From NCBI GenBank assembly GCA_004794655.1, contig SMMW01000534.1, positions 3,963,001 through 4,027,000 of the forward strand: a DNA stretch of 64,000 nucleotides. Reading direction: 5' to 3'. Origin of the DNA: Marisa cornuarietis (lineage: Eukaryota > Mollusca > Gastropoda > Architaenioglossa > Ampullariidae). The notes beneath the pieces are model-generated. The model was not told where the DNA came from and made no database searches. It worked only from the letters and a program-made list of their open reading frames with translations. Position 1 is the stretch's first letter; each line of letters starts with the position of its first letter. A program made the position numbers and the translations under genes. This document shows, one piece after another, positions 53,001 to 62,201 of this stretch.

Positions 53001-56000
53001 TTTGGGGTGGGGAGAAGGAAAAGAGTGGAAACCAAACGCAGAGGTAAAAGCGAAACTAAATTATTCCAGACTGGCGCTCGTTTATCTCAGTTACCTCTAC
53101 TGACGGTTACAATAATTCAACAGAGCGACTAAGTTTTACCATCAGAGGTCCGTCTACAGTCTTGAAGACGAGATCTGACCAGACAAGATCCGATACATTT
53201 CGTTAACATTTTCCACAACCTTTCAAGTTTTCGGTGCGAACTGTTCACTTTTCTCGCGCAGTGCAAACGACTGTTCAAACCTGAAAGGCAAATAAAGTTT
53301 TTCTGTTGAACACAACAACATTCCATTGACTCGTGCATAAACCCCAACATGAATTCCAGTTCTGCTTAGTCTGCACATGCCCATTCGTGCATGCACTCAG
53401 GCACGTGCGACACGTTCATCTAACGTGCCGATGGGTCCTCAACAGTTACAATCTTCGTTGGCTTGTGTTGGCACCCCATTCAGCAGCATGAGGTGAGTGG
53501 TGGTGGTGGGGGGGGATATTTTACAGTCAAGGCGCCGAGACAGGGTATAAGAACTGAGTTATTCACTTATTTACGAATAACACATTCTTTGACAGACGAC
53601 AGCGTTGTGTTCATTCCACATTTACGTTGTTTGAGAAAAGAGCTCAAAGGTAAAGAGTCGTTCCCTAACCTTTACAGGTCGTTTGGGGCAACTTTACATG
53701 AGGGCGGTCCCCATCTTCATCCTTCTACCTTCCCAACCCTCTATGTACCTCTTCCCGCCAGCTGAGTCGACAGCGGAAAGTTTTAATGCGCTACTCAGGT
53801 ATCGAACCAGCGCACCTCTCAGTTCGGACGCCAGCGCTCTAACCCCTCGGCTATCCGCCTTCCCATGAGATGAGAATGGAACGAGGGAAGGTGGCGTAGT
53901 CAAAATTAAAAGCACAAACATAGTGAAATCAAAGGATAAGCCTGGTGTTCGTGATATAAGGGCGATGGAACGCCAAAACATATTGTCAAATGTTACTATA
54001 TTTGGCAGATTTATACAGAATGCCACATAAAGAACTCCAAATAAAGCCAGAAATCACAATACGAGTTTTGGTTAATTAAGAAGGCCTTTACTACGCAGGA
54101 ACACGAGTGTTCGATTGGGGTTCACGAACAACACGGAGCGTGCGTGGTGGAGTTTCTATACAAACTCTCGGCAGCTATTGCGATTTCTTTGTGTGGTTCT
54201 CGAGACTCCGGGGGTGGCTGGCTGGGTCGCTGGCTGGAGCTGACGGGAGAGACAATGATGTCGCACAGGTGAAAAAAGACGGGAGGGGAGCGGATTCTCT
54301 GACGCTGCCAATCATATATGCACGTTACACGTGTAGGTGAGCGTGCGTGCACGCGTCTGTCTTCTTAGCTGTATGATTCTCCACTGCACGTTCATCACCA
54401 AAAGGGCTACTTCCTCAACTGTTGACTGATGGAACAGACAAAACCCCAAATAAAATGTTTCGTGCCAGGCCACAACGAGACGATTTGGGGGGGGGGGTAC
54501 TTTTATTGAGCAAACACCGACACCCTGTCCGCAGATCGTTCGAAAGGAAATCGCCCTCGGCAGATGAAAGAACCGCCTGTCAGCCAGCATTCCGGCCACG
54601 TGACACAATTTGGCAGCCCGACCATTACTCAGGCAGGAACCATCATGGGACAAGGGTGGGGGAAAGAAGAGTGTGTGTGTGTGTTTTGAGGAGGGGAGTT
54701 AAAACGACTGTTGTCCACTCCCGTAATGAGGATGAGTAAACGACCTGTCGCTATAATTAGACAAGTCAATCATACTCGCATTACACTCGGAAAACTTGAA
54801 ACACATGGAGGAGAAAAGAGACTATGATATGCAAGAAAATAATAACATAAAAAAGGACTAGAACATCTGTTCCCAATGAGTTAAGCCGTGTCTTAAGCCG
54901 TGTCGTTTAGTGAGCATCGCTGTCTGAAGTTTGTTCTGAAATAGAAGCCGATCAGCCACGAACTGGTTTCATGCTCATCAGAAATCTACTACGTGTCGGT
55001 TCTTAATTTACCCAAACATGTAGATTAAGCATTGAAAATGGATCATCCCAAATGGCGCTTACCCAGGCGAGGAGTTGCCAGGAGTTCCCCAAAAAATTGT
55101 TAGTGTTATTTTAACATCAATACTTTCTTCATAACTTTCGACACTAAAGCCCAATTAGCTGGAAGGGTCAACGAACAGACGACAGGTTCACTCATCCTGT
55201 TAACACCAACCTGAACATGGCTCAGTTATGACCACTTTTATACTGCGCGATTTGAAGTGGAAAAACTCGGTTTCTGTCATCAGCCATTTTGGTCCACTCT
55301 TCGCAAGGATGAACAGAGTACACGGAAAGAACGAGGCTGAAACTCGCTGGTGGCGCAAAATGAAAATTGTGTGCATCCGGCATGTCGACAAGACCTCTGC
55401 AAATGTCGACCTCTGGTCTTGCTAACTGCTGTTTTTTTTTTTTTTTTCACTGACCTGGCACACTGAACTGAGAAGTGGGGAAAAACAAAAAACGGCGGAT
55501 GTTGCTCGAACACCTTCACATCTGTAAAGGTGGGTTCGGTCGAGGGGAGGGGGAGAGGTAGGTTGGGTTTTTTTCCCCATGAGAAGGTCCAGTACACAAA
55601 AAGGGGACAATGCAGAAAGTAGGTCATGATACTGGACACGGCAGCCTCGTATCTCTTTTTAAAACAAACTTGGGCGACCTTCATCCGCCTATACTTTCTT
55701 CCACTGGTTTTCTGTTTTCTCATAATTGCTTTGCCATCGAAACACGCGCTTTAAAGCACGTGCGGTCGCAAGATCTTTCCCATGCCTACAGACACGTTCT
55801 CTCGCTCTCTCACTCACAAACGCGCGCGCGCTCAACATAAATGTCTTATATACAGGGATTGCTGTCGCATGCATGCACGCGCACATGCACATTTGTGCGC
55901 TTCACAAATATGGCAATTTTCAGTCGGCTGACGTGGCTCATGTTTCACACTTCAACTCGGTTAGCGTGAGATTTTAGCCAGGTGCACGTTCCTAGAAGAA

Positions 56001-59000
56001 CTTAAGAATGCGATTTTTTTATATGTATGTAAGACCCTAGATTGACCTAGAGACACCAGCTCGTGAAAGGCGCGGTAAGGGAGAGGGGGGGATAAAGAAT
56101 GCAACGAAAAAAAGAAAGACGCCATTAAGTGCGATTGAATGTTACAAGAGAAATCCCAAACACGTTTAAATCCCCGTTGTTTATGGGACGAATAATTTTA
56201 GAGAAAAGAGGAATATACGTGGAGGGGTGGGGGCCAATGTCCAGAATAAATCACACGAACCTAAAGACAAGAATTTATGGTAACTGGTTGGTTTACTTGA
56301 CAGCAAACTATGACAGCTTGAACACTACGATGTCACATAGTCAGGTAGTCATACATTCGACAAAGTGGTTTTGAAGACTGCACACGCAAGTCCTGTGCGT
56401 GTAACAGCTTAACATCCGGCAGGCGCCACCGGGGCAAAGTGTCGTGACAGCTCAGTGTCCGATATCGGGGAGTGGCTTCATCGATAACTATCGTGCCCTC
56501 ATCGACTTGCTGAAACAAGAGCCCACGCGCGCGCACACACGCACGGCACTTGCAATGGGGGTCTGCACCCACCCTTCACCCCTCCTTACACCTGGAGCGA
56601 CCGGAGGAGGGGGTGTGACGCGGAGTGTAAGGATAACAAAGCTGCAACAAGACAATGCTGAGACACCGCCTCGACTGACACTTAGGGGCAATGACGACTA
56701 TCATAATACAACTCTCAACCATTTCGAATTTTACTTTTAATAAACGCTTCGGTGCACATGAGGGCGACATGCTAAAGCCATGAGCTTACAGACGCGAGCT
56801 GTGCATTGAATTTTATTTGCTAAGGTCTCCAGGCCAATCCTACTTTTTTTCTAGCTGCATCACTGACAGACGTTTGTTAGAAAACAGAACACAAACACCA
56901 AGCACTTTCTTTGCACTATTTTTTCTAATTAAAGAGTACTTTTGGCCCTAAAGTTTGTTGAAGTCTAGAAAGAGTTGTTATTTTCCTCTCCCCCCCCCAC
57001 TTCCCCTTGAGTTAACACCACGCGCCCTCCCCACCGTCCAACTTAACACACGCAATGTAGTTCTGAGATCATTAATTATGGACCTGCACGTGCAGATCAG
57101 TTTCGCCGGGCCCACGCAAGTCTGCTTCGACCAGACCAAGATGGCGGTGAAGCGTGAGGGTGTGGAGTGGGTGTTACTGGACAGGAGCCATAGCTTCCAC
57201 GCTTAGAGTCTCGTAATTTCGACAGCATTTTTTTGTTTCCTTGAGCCTCTACTTGCGTGTTGCCATAGCAACCGAGTTGCAAAGTCCCCATGACAGTTTA
57301 CTGTGCACGCAGGTTTGCACTTGTTACCTGGACCAGCGACCCAATAGAAATTTACATTTACATTTCATTATCTGGCTACATCGATAAGACGCATAAAAGC
57401 TGTTCTTCGAAGCTATTCTTAACCGAATAAATGTGAACGAACGCTTGTCTAAGATTGGTAAAAAAATTATATATATATATATATATATTACAAGACGATT
57501 ACACAAAAACTTTGTCAAACTTTCGTCCATATTTATGGAGGTTAATCTTTAAGGAACACTCAAGCTTTGAGCAGGTCATCAAAACCTACTTCAGGAATAA
57601 GTTAGAATAATTAAATCAGTAATCTGCTACACTACTTTGTATCATACAGCGGTGATATCGGTGGAAATAATGATGGAGATGGTAATGATGATGACTATAA
57701 TTAGGATGAAACAGACCAAGATGGAGGAGGAGACTTCGCACTTAATCGATAACGGTCAAGTCATGCACAAGCACCACGAATATCTCTCTGCCTCTCCAGC
57801 AACTGTCGTACTTTCTCCACAATTAGCATCCTGTCCACTTCCGGTCGACTCCCACCCCGAGTCTGTCTGCCGCACAATGCAGCAACACTCTCCTCAACAG
57901 TGATACAACAAACACTGGTGCCACCGCCCTCTCTATGCGCTTTGGTGGTCGATAAGCCCCCTCTCCCCCCCCCCAACATTCCTCCCACCCACCACCACCA
58001 TCACCACTCTGCCATCGACCTGCGCCGTCCCGAGTAGTTTTGGCAAAGACTGTAAAACTGCTGCGGCGACTGACCTTCCGGAGGTAGAGTGCCAAATGGT
58101 TCTACTCTAATGCTACTCTAATCCCAGTAGCCAACAAGGGAAAAAGTGAAACAAATCGCCCAGCAGTGTCCCCTTATTTCTTCTTTGTCCCAACAGCAAA
58201 ACTAGTCAAACACTCGACTCTTTTTTTTTTTTTTTGAAGTTCTTTGCCAGAGGAATTTTTTTTAACCATGAACTTATATTCTCATTTCTGTCACGTCTCT
58301 TTCCTTCATAGCTTCAAGGTATTCTCTCCCCCCCCCTGCCTTTGTGTGTGTGTGTGCGCCCCCGAGGAAGCCTCTTTTGCAAGCCACAACTTTTAAAAGT
58401 TGGGGATTAAACTCAAGTTCACCCAGTTATGAACCATCCATGGATTACCGAGTTTGCCGATCCTCACGCTCTAGTTCCGACTTCGCCAAGGTCAGATTAG
58501 GAACGGTCGTAACAAGTCGGGTATCAGACAAAACAGCATGACACTCGTACATACCCCTCGTTACTGGTATCATTATCTAGAAACCCAATAGCGAATACTT
58601 AAAATAAATGAAGGCTAGAGATTACTGCACAAGAACAGTGCAGACCTGCGCAAAAGAACACGGAATAGACTCTCGTTAGATTGAGTTTCTGTCTGCTGAA
58701 AATAACGGCTCAGCGCGAGGATCTACTTTTTGCTGAAACATTTTACCTCAGAAGTGAAGTTAACTGCTGATGCTACCGTTGCATGAGGCGAGCAAACTTT
58801 ACTCAGGTAATCTCACCGCTTAAGTGACCAGGTGCGAGTTCGCAGTACCACTTAACAGGTACGCCTACCCGAAAATTTCTGGAAGTATATTTTGTTCATT
58901 CGTTCATTCATGGATTTGCACCAACAAGACCGAGGCTTGGTCACACCAACCACTCTGCTGAGATACAGAGAAGAAAACAGTGGGTGAAAATATAGAAGAC

Positions 59001-62000
59001 CCTACTCTAGCCTTGATGATAACGACGACACCTACTATGACGATGATGACGATTGCCGAAATAATCTCTTGGCAACCCCTTTCCTTAAGCATCATCTTTG
59101 GGCAGTAGATCCCTTCCAATAGGATTGTGCTACAGTATTTCCTATTATCCTCTACCGCTGACGCACGCCATATGACAATTCTCATCATACCGGATTTTCC
59201 TCCGACCGACCGAAAACGGATTCAAAGTGCGAACAAGAAAAGGGAAAATGGAGGGTATCTAATGCACACACACACACACACACAGGCGCGTGCATGCGAA
59301 GAAGAAAAAATGTAATCACGCCGACAGCACAACCAGTGAAATATGTCGGTTATACAATCTGACTAAAACCTTCTCGGTCTTGAGAAGATGTAAACCGCCT
59401 CATCACAAGCGATCCTATCACAACGGCTTTACAATCGCTCGTCCCGCCAAACCCCGTGAAACTGAGGCACCACGTTTAACAAATGTAGACCCCCCGCACT
59501 GACAGACTGATTTTTTCCAGACTTTTTATCGACTCGTTTTACTAGTTCTTTCATAAACTCAATCTGAGAAAACAAAACTATAATCAGACCGTTGCTGTAA
59601 GACCACCTCGCTTGTCTGAATATTTCACATCATCTACAAAACAATGGCTAAGATAGGGTTTCAGTGAACGAGGGTGAAAAGTTAGGTCGGGATACTAAAG
59701 ACGTCAGCAGCAGCAGCATTTTCAAACCTTTAAAATATTTTTTAAGCAGTAAGCAAGCAACTGTTTTCTACATCTTGCCGACGTAAGAAATCCCTGGCAT
59801 GTACGACCCGCGGAGGCATCAAAGGGAGCTAAATGTTAATGCCGTTTAGCAGGCATTAGCAGCGCCAAGACCGCTTTGCTCACTGCGAATTCGGAAGCCT
59901 TGACAACAAAGAGAACACGGCAAAGCTGGAACTGTAACGATGTCGACAGCACGACAAAGCTTTACTTGCACAGGTGTCGCTTCGATCAGTCCGCCAAGCG
60001 TGCGCGCGAGAGGTTGAGTACCCCCCCCCCACCTCCCACTCAAACCCCATTCTAAACTGTTCAACTTGACGCCAGCATGTAGCTGCTGTGCAGATTGCTT
60101 TGTTCATTCAGTCAGCCTAGAACGCCGAGAAACAACCATCATCATTCCAGCATCACTCTTTTTTTTTTTTTTTTTTTTTTTTTGCTGTACAGAGTGCGTT
60201 TGAGATGAGATTTCTCGCATGGGCTTCAGAGATGAGGCCGCCCTCTTTGCTCTAAATTAATGAGTCTTTTTTTCTTCTTATTGAAGTACCTATTTTTTTA
60301 TATCGCACGCGCGCAAACACACACACACACACACACAAAAGAGTTGTCAAGAGTACTTGCGAACGAAGCAGGGGCTTGGTGATGACAGATGATGACAAGC
60401 TGTTTCAAGATGGCTCCCAGAGGGTTTGATTTTTCGAACTGTCTAGAACCGTCCAAGCGTGAAAAACCTTTGATGCTGTTCGGTGGGTGTCACCGTGAAC
60501 TGCCTGCTCAACGGACCATGGACAGCCAGGAAGCCCCCTCACTCCACAACATGCCTCACTACTCCTCAAAATATGCCTGCGACTTCGCCAGAAGTAGGGG
60601 TGTTGAACTTCCCTCGCTCAAAGCTTTTATATTGTTAAGAACAAATGCTGAAGCTGACTTCAAAAAAGGAAAAGAAAACTTCGCATTGAAGATTTCACAG
60701 CTCCTGCACACACTGTGGATTTCAGTTAGCAATACATAAGCGCATCCAGAAAGTGATTCTCCTGTAATTCACTGTCAGGAGAGGGTAGGGATCACCGTTT
60801 AGTGCGGCAGTTAGTTTTCGTCAGGAACAAAATTGACCGGTTTACCTTAAAAAATGCTTTAAATAGGTCCAGATATTTACAATCAGTTGGCAGGAACATT
60901 AACTCGGGCAAGTCTCTAACACCCTGTGGTTCTCGCAACTTCTGCCTCACCATAAACTGCCTATATTACAGCACATCTTCCATTAAATGCCAGTGGATTA
61001 GCTACAACTCCTATTCTTCAACGCACCTGCTACATCCAACGCTGATATAACCAAACAATGAGCGACAGAGTGTATTCTTGTACTGTCAACCTAATTTTTA
61101 ACACCATTTTAATGAAAGAATGTTACTTTTACCAAAGTATTACTACACTGATTGTTTAACTCCACAGTGCAGATTGTGCTATTTTTTGCGAGGACAGAAA
61201 TATCATACCAAAAAAATAACTTTTACATTAATACTACCAGGTTCACACCTGAAAAAACAATCCACCATAATCAACACATGCTATGTTCTCTATGCGTCAT
61301 AAAAAAAATAATAATTTTGTTTTAAGTGTTATGTGGCTGTGCAAATTGTCAAACTGTTCATGGAAGGAAATATTTTTGTAGAAGCAAACTTTCTGACATT
61401 ACTGTAAAACCCATGCAAAGAAATACTTTCAGTGTTTTACAAGTTTACACTTGTTTACAGGAACAAAACGTTGCCCACGATTTGAATTGTTGGGTAATCG
61501 CAGTTCACTTCCCACTTTAACCCCTTCCGGTGCCGACATTTAGCCTGGCCCGCTGACTCAAATTAAGTTCAAAGGTAAAAATGGACACCCGTAGCCTTCC
61601 CTTTGAACATCTGTTTTTACAACGCTCACTATTTACCGAAACTGGTTTTCTTTGCTTCCCAAAATTTCTTTGTTATTGTTTTTTTTTCCCCTTGACAATC
61701 CAGACCTCTCTCCACTGTTTACAACTCTCACTCAAATGTCATTCACTAACTAGGCTACATCATCTTACGAAGTCTTTTTCTCTGACCAAATCCTAGGTGG
61801 AATTTACGAGAGAGAAAACTGGTACGAACAGACGAACAAACCCACTCACAGGCGGGTAAGTGTGCGTGCCGGAATTAGTACAACAAAAAAATAGACTCGA
61901 TTTCAAACAGGTTGTACTCACGAATGGGAACTTTTTTCGAGTCGAGGTGACCCACGCCCTCTTTGATCCGCTTGACTTTGTGGATAATCCTCTCCGTGTG

Positions 62001-62201
62001 GTCAAACACCTTCTGGCACTCATCCGCCAGGTCGCAGAAGAGGTCGTCCGCGTGCCGGACCAAGCTGGCCAGCTGGACGAGGGCTCCTAGCAAGGCGTTT
62101 TGTGTAACCGCTACTTGCACTATTTCCTCTCCCGCTTCCTCCTCCCGTAACTGTCGTCTGCCCAGGTACACGGGCTCGATCGTCCTGTCCGCGAGTGGCA
62201 T
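22448..62201 (-). CDS. NHS: NHS-family actin regulator (Nance-Horan syndrome / GUK-holder homologue)
   Basis: NHS-family proteins carry a WAVE-homology domain and act in actin remodelling and cell-junction or synapse organisation. Coding exons in transcript order are 62201-61922, 28204-27936, 27557-26507, 26227-26101 and 25727-22448. Phases agree at every junction (GT-AG) and the sum is 5007 nt, or 1668 codons plus TAA. Human NHS is about 1630-1650 residues. Residues 1-93 (MPLADRTIEP...LDSKKVPI) match the WAVE-homology start. Exon 2 opens PVGNLKL and contains FATDRRPHC, which I align to the VSNL...TRPPC region that follows the domain in NHS proteins. The rest is serine-rich, low-complexity and presumably disordered, with a KRRRTV basic patch and an acidic helix-prone DELDAKMEERAEQERAS segment. 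The last exon is 3.3 kb. Weak points: the exon 1 to exon 2 join spans 33.7 kb, extra small exons could be missed, and beyond the first two exons I do not recognise the sequence. Confidence 0.72.
28205..30200. other. NHS intron 1, 3'-proximal part; nothing recognised
   Basis: I saw no coding exon, array or transposon end that I could support. A donor-like site at 29242 (minus strand, TAG|GTGAGG) has an upstream frame that hits a TGA before any usable acceptor, so no exon was called. GC content rises around 29500-30100. Confidence 0.4.
30201..30364 (-). repeat. 3' LTR of the Ty3/gypsy element
   Basis: It is identical to the 5' LTR except at 30315. There the minus-strand TATA-like CATATAAG of the 5' LTR reads CATTTAAG. 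The LTR holds TGACGTCA (30303-30310), AAGATGGCG (30295-30303 on the minus strand) and an inverted repeat CCCGG...CCGGG near its start. Confidence 0.95.
30365..30377 (-). other. Polypurine tract
   Basis: AAGGGAGGGGAGA on the minus strand lies immediately before the 3' LTR, as required for plus-strand DNA priming. Confidence 0.85.
30438..33002 (-). pseudogene. pol: Ty3/gypsy pol with integrase core deleted
   Basis: This is one open frame of 854 codons. Visible parts are the aspartic protease IDTGADVSV (about 33-41), reverse transcriptase with LPFGISSAPEIFQ (about 270-282) and the catalytic YFDD (298-301), RNase H with SADASSYGIGG (about 445-455), and the integrase zinc finger with HEGHQG then ECRHCQKKK (about 675-715). 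At about residue 735 (base near 30797) the frame jumps from LPQRVFQK straight to CAPRIYIVQTPRG, a C-terminal integrase motif. The whole DDE catalytic core (some 150-200 residues in relatives) is absent without loss of frame. Reverse transcriptase and RNase H look intact, so the protein could be made but could not integrate. Confidence 0.9.
32984..33475 (-). pseudogene. gag: Truncated gag with zinc knuckle
   Basis: This 163-codon frame contains an internal gag segment (GYKDEAIRDRLVLGI, then a helix ending LARQYEQVKAQL), a basic serine-arginine stretch and a CX2CX4HX4C knuckle, CNKCGRLGHFATVC. The usual leader and the N-terminal gag region are missing: the frame opens inside the primer-binding site, with no space for a 5' leader. 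It ends at 32984, overlapping the pol frame, which lies in the -1 frame. The stretch GAAGAAAAACAG just before the stop could act in frameshifting but is not a textbook heptamer. It is described as broken because of the 5' deletion. Confidence 0.85.
33457..33474 (-). other. Primer-binding site, probably tRNA-Leu
   Basis: Directly after the 5' LTR the minus strand reads TGGTGTCAGAAGTGGGAT, which complements a tRNA 3' end ...ATCCCACTTCTGACACCA. From memory of animal tRNA-Leu(CAG), whose acceptor region is ATCCCACTCCTGACA plus CCA, this differs at one base. The ATG of the downstream ORF is formed by the last LTR base plus the first two bases of this site. Confidence 0.7.
33475..33638 (-). repeat. 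5' LTR of the Ty3/gypsy element
   Basis: This is the promoter-bearing copy. On the minus strand it reads TGTAATGATAAG to GCACGATACA. It contains a TATA-like CATATAAG, a full cAMP-response palindrome TGACGTCA (33577-33584) and AAGATGGCG, a YY1-like core (33569-33577). The site names are inferred from motif knowledge; activity is unknown. Confidence 0.95.
34148..34170. repeat. (AC)n microsatellite
   Basis: Perfect AC dinucleotide run, about 23 bp. Confidence 0.95.
34407..34433. repeat. (CCA)n microsatellite
   Basis: CCA trinucleotide run of about nine units. Confidence 0.9.
37015..37270. repeat. Dispersed repeat with a 52-bp tandem duplication
   Basis: A 52-bp unit is repeated at 37103-37154 and 37155-37206 with one mismatch (GATGTTACT against GATGTTGCT). 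Each unit contains CCATGGAACCGTAGTTATAA. The sequence on either side (GTAGTTATGAAGCGAGG before, GTAACATGAAGTAGTATCC after) recurs at about 45835-45990. It has no ORF and no recognisable transposon ends. Confidence 0.7.
39459..39499. repeat. (AC)n microsatellite
   Basis: Perfect AC run of 41 bp. Confidence 0.98.
45110..45325 (+). pseudogene. LINE ORF C-terminus with (AAT)n tail
   Basis: The plus strand reads WNPQGRRRVGRLRQTWRRS (about 45123-45179), then after a frame change EAAGMTWTQLGREAQNQ and VRWRGVVAAL (about 45192-45272). It ends in an AAT microsatellite tail (45291-45308). This is the usual C-terminus of a group of animal non-LTR retrotransposons, whose 3' ends carry short tandem tails. 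One frameshift shows that it is inactive. It lies in NHS intron 1. Confidence 0.75.
45835..45990. repeat. Second copy of the 37-kb dispersed repeat
   Basis: It shares GTAGTTATGAAGCGAGGGTA, GCAACATGG, GATGTTG(T/C)TTTACCC and a GAAGTAG-GTCCGCGGGG end with 37015-37270, in the same orientation. A further partial, inverted match (CTCGTTTCATAACTATGGC) lies at about 34759-34777. Confidence 0.6.
45991..51050. other. NHS intron 1, next part; no gene seen
   Basis: Apart from microsatellites (such as the TG run at 47003-47051) I see only short unrelated ORFs. No splice-site pair framing a conserved exon was found. Confidence 0.4.
47003..47051. repeat. (TG)n microsatellite
   Basis: Perfect TG run of about 49 bp. 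Confidence 0.98.
51084..52332. repeat. 48-bp minisatellite, 26 units, open on both strands
   Basis: The unit is AGCTCTAGCTAATGTTGAGC, ATAGCTTGGTCACAGTGCCT, GACCTGAC (48 bp). Because 48 is a multiple of three and the unit has no stop in one frame per strand, both strands carry ORFs over 400 codons: plus 51056-52324 (16-residue unit TALANVEHSLVTVPDL) and minus 51037-52290 (unit TKLCSTLARAVRSGTV). Units are almost identical except for CCTGAC/CATGAC, which switches Pro to His on the plus strand, and a GCGTGAC form in the first copies. Degenerate half-units flank it. Identity at synonymous positions is as high as elsewhere, so a satellite is far likelier than a gene. It lies in NHS intron 1. Confidence 0.95.
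52333..53690. other. NHS intron 1 segment; nothing recognised
   Basis: I saw no gene, array or transposon ends. A minus-strand ORF at 52616-53035 (139 codons) has a donor-like ATG|GTGAGT at about 52845-52853 but no family resemblance. Confidence 0.4.
53700..53866 (-). mobile_element. tRNA-derived SINE
   Basis: On the minus strand the head reads like a tRNA gene. The A box TAGCCGAGGGG (53843-53853) fits TRGYNNANNNG and the B box GGTTCGATACC (53798-53808) fits GGTTCRANNCC, 34 bp apart and in the right order. The anticodon-loop region does not form a full tRNA. Non-tRNA sequence with CTCAGCTGGCGGGA follows downstream towards 53700. The internal promoter looks intact. The 3' end is not defined. 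Confidence 0.7.
53880..61921. other. NHS intron 1, 5'-proximal part; no gene seen
   Basis: Short ORFs only, none resembling a protein family. There are poly(T) runs (for example 60159-60183), (AT)n near 57467-57488 and (CA)n near 59264-59284 and 60316-60338. The plus-strand ORF at 60389-60739 (116 codons) has no recognisable motif. Confidence 0.4.
61922..62201 (-). CDS. NHS: NHS-family exon 1: WAVE-homology domain
   Basis: The ATG at 62201-62199 opens MPLADRTIEP, close to the MPLVKRTIEP start of WAVE proteins and the MPF-KRIVEP start of NHS. It is followed by a helical stretch containing LASLVRHADDLFCDLADEC, which parallels the LSSLSKHAEDIFGEL of WAVE. The donor is ATTC|GTGAGT (exon end 61922), a strong splice site in phase 1, matching the phase-1 acceptor at 28204. 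The less conserved middle and the large downstream exons favour NHS over WAVE itself. The reading frame runs through the donor to 61875, but that extension is intronic. Confidence 0.8.

Noticed and set aside
57467..57488. (AT)n run as a CRISPR or regulatory array
   Set aside because: It is a simple microsatellite; nothing in this eukaryotic window has repeat-spacer structure.
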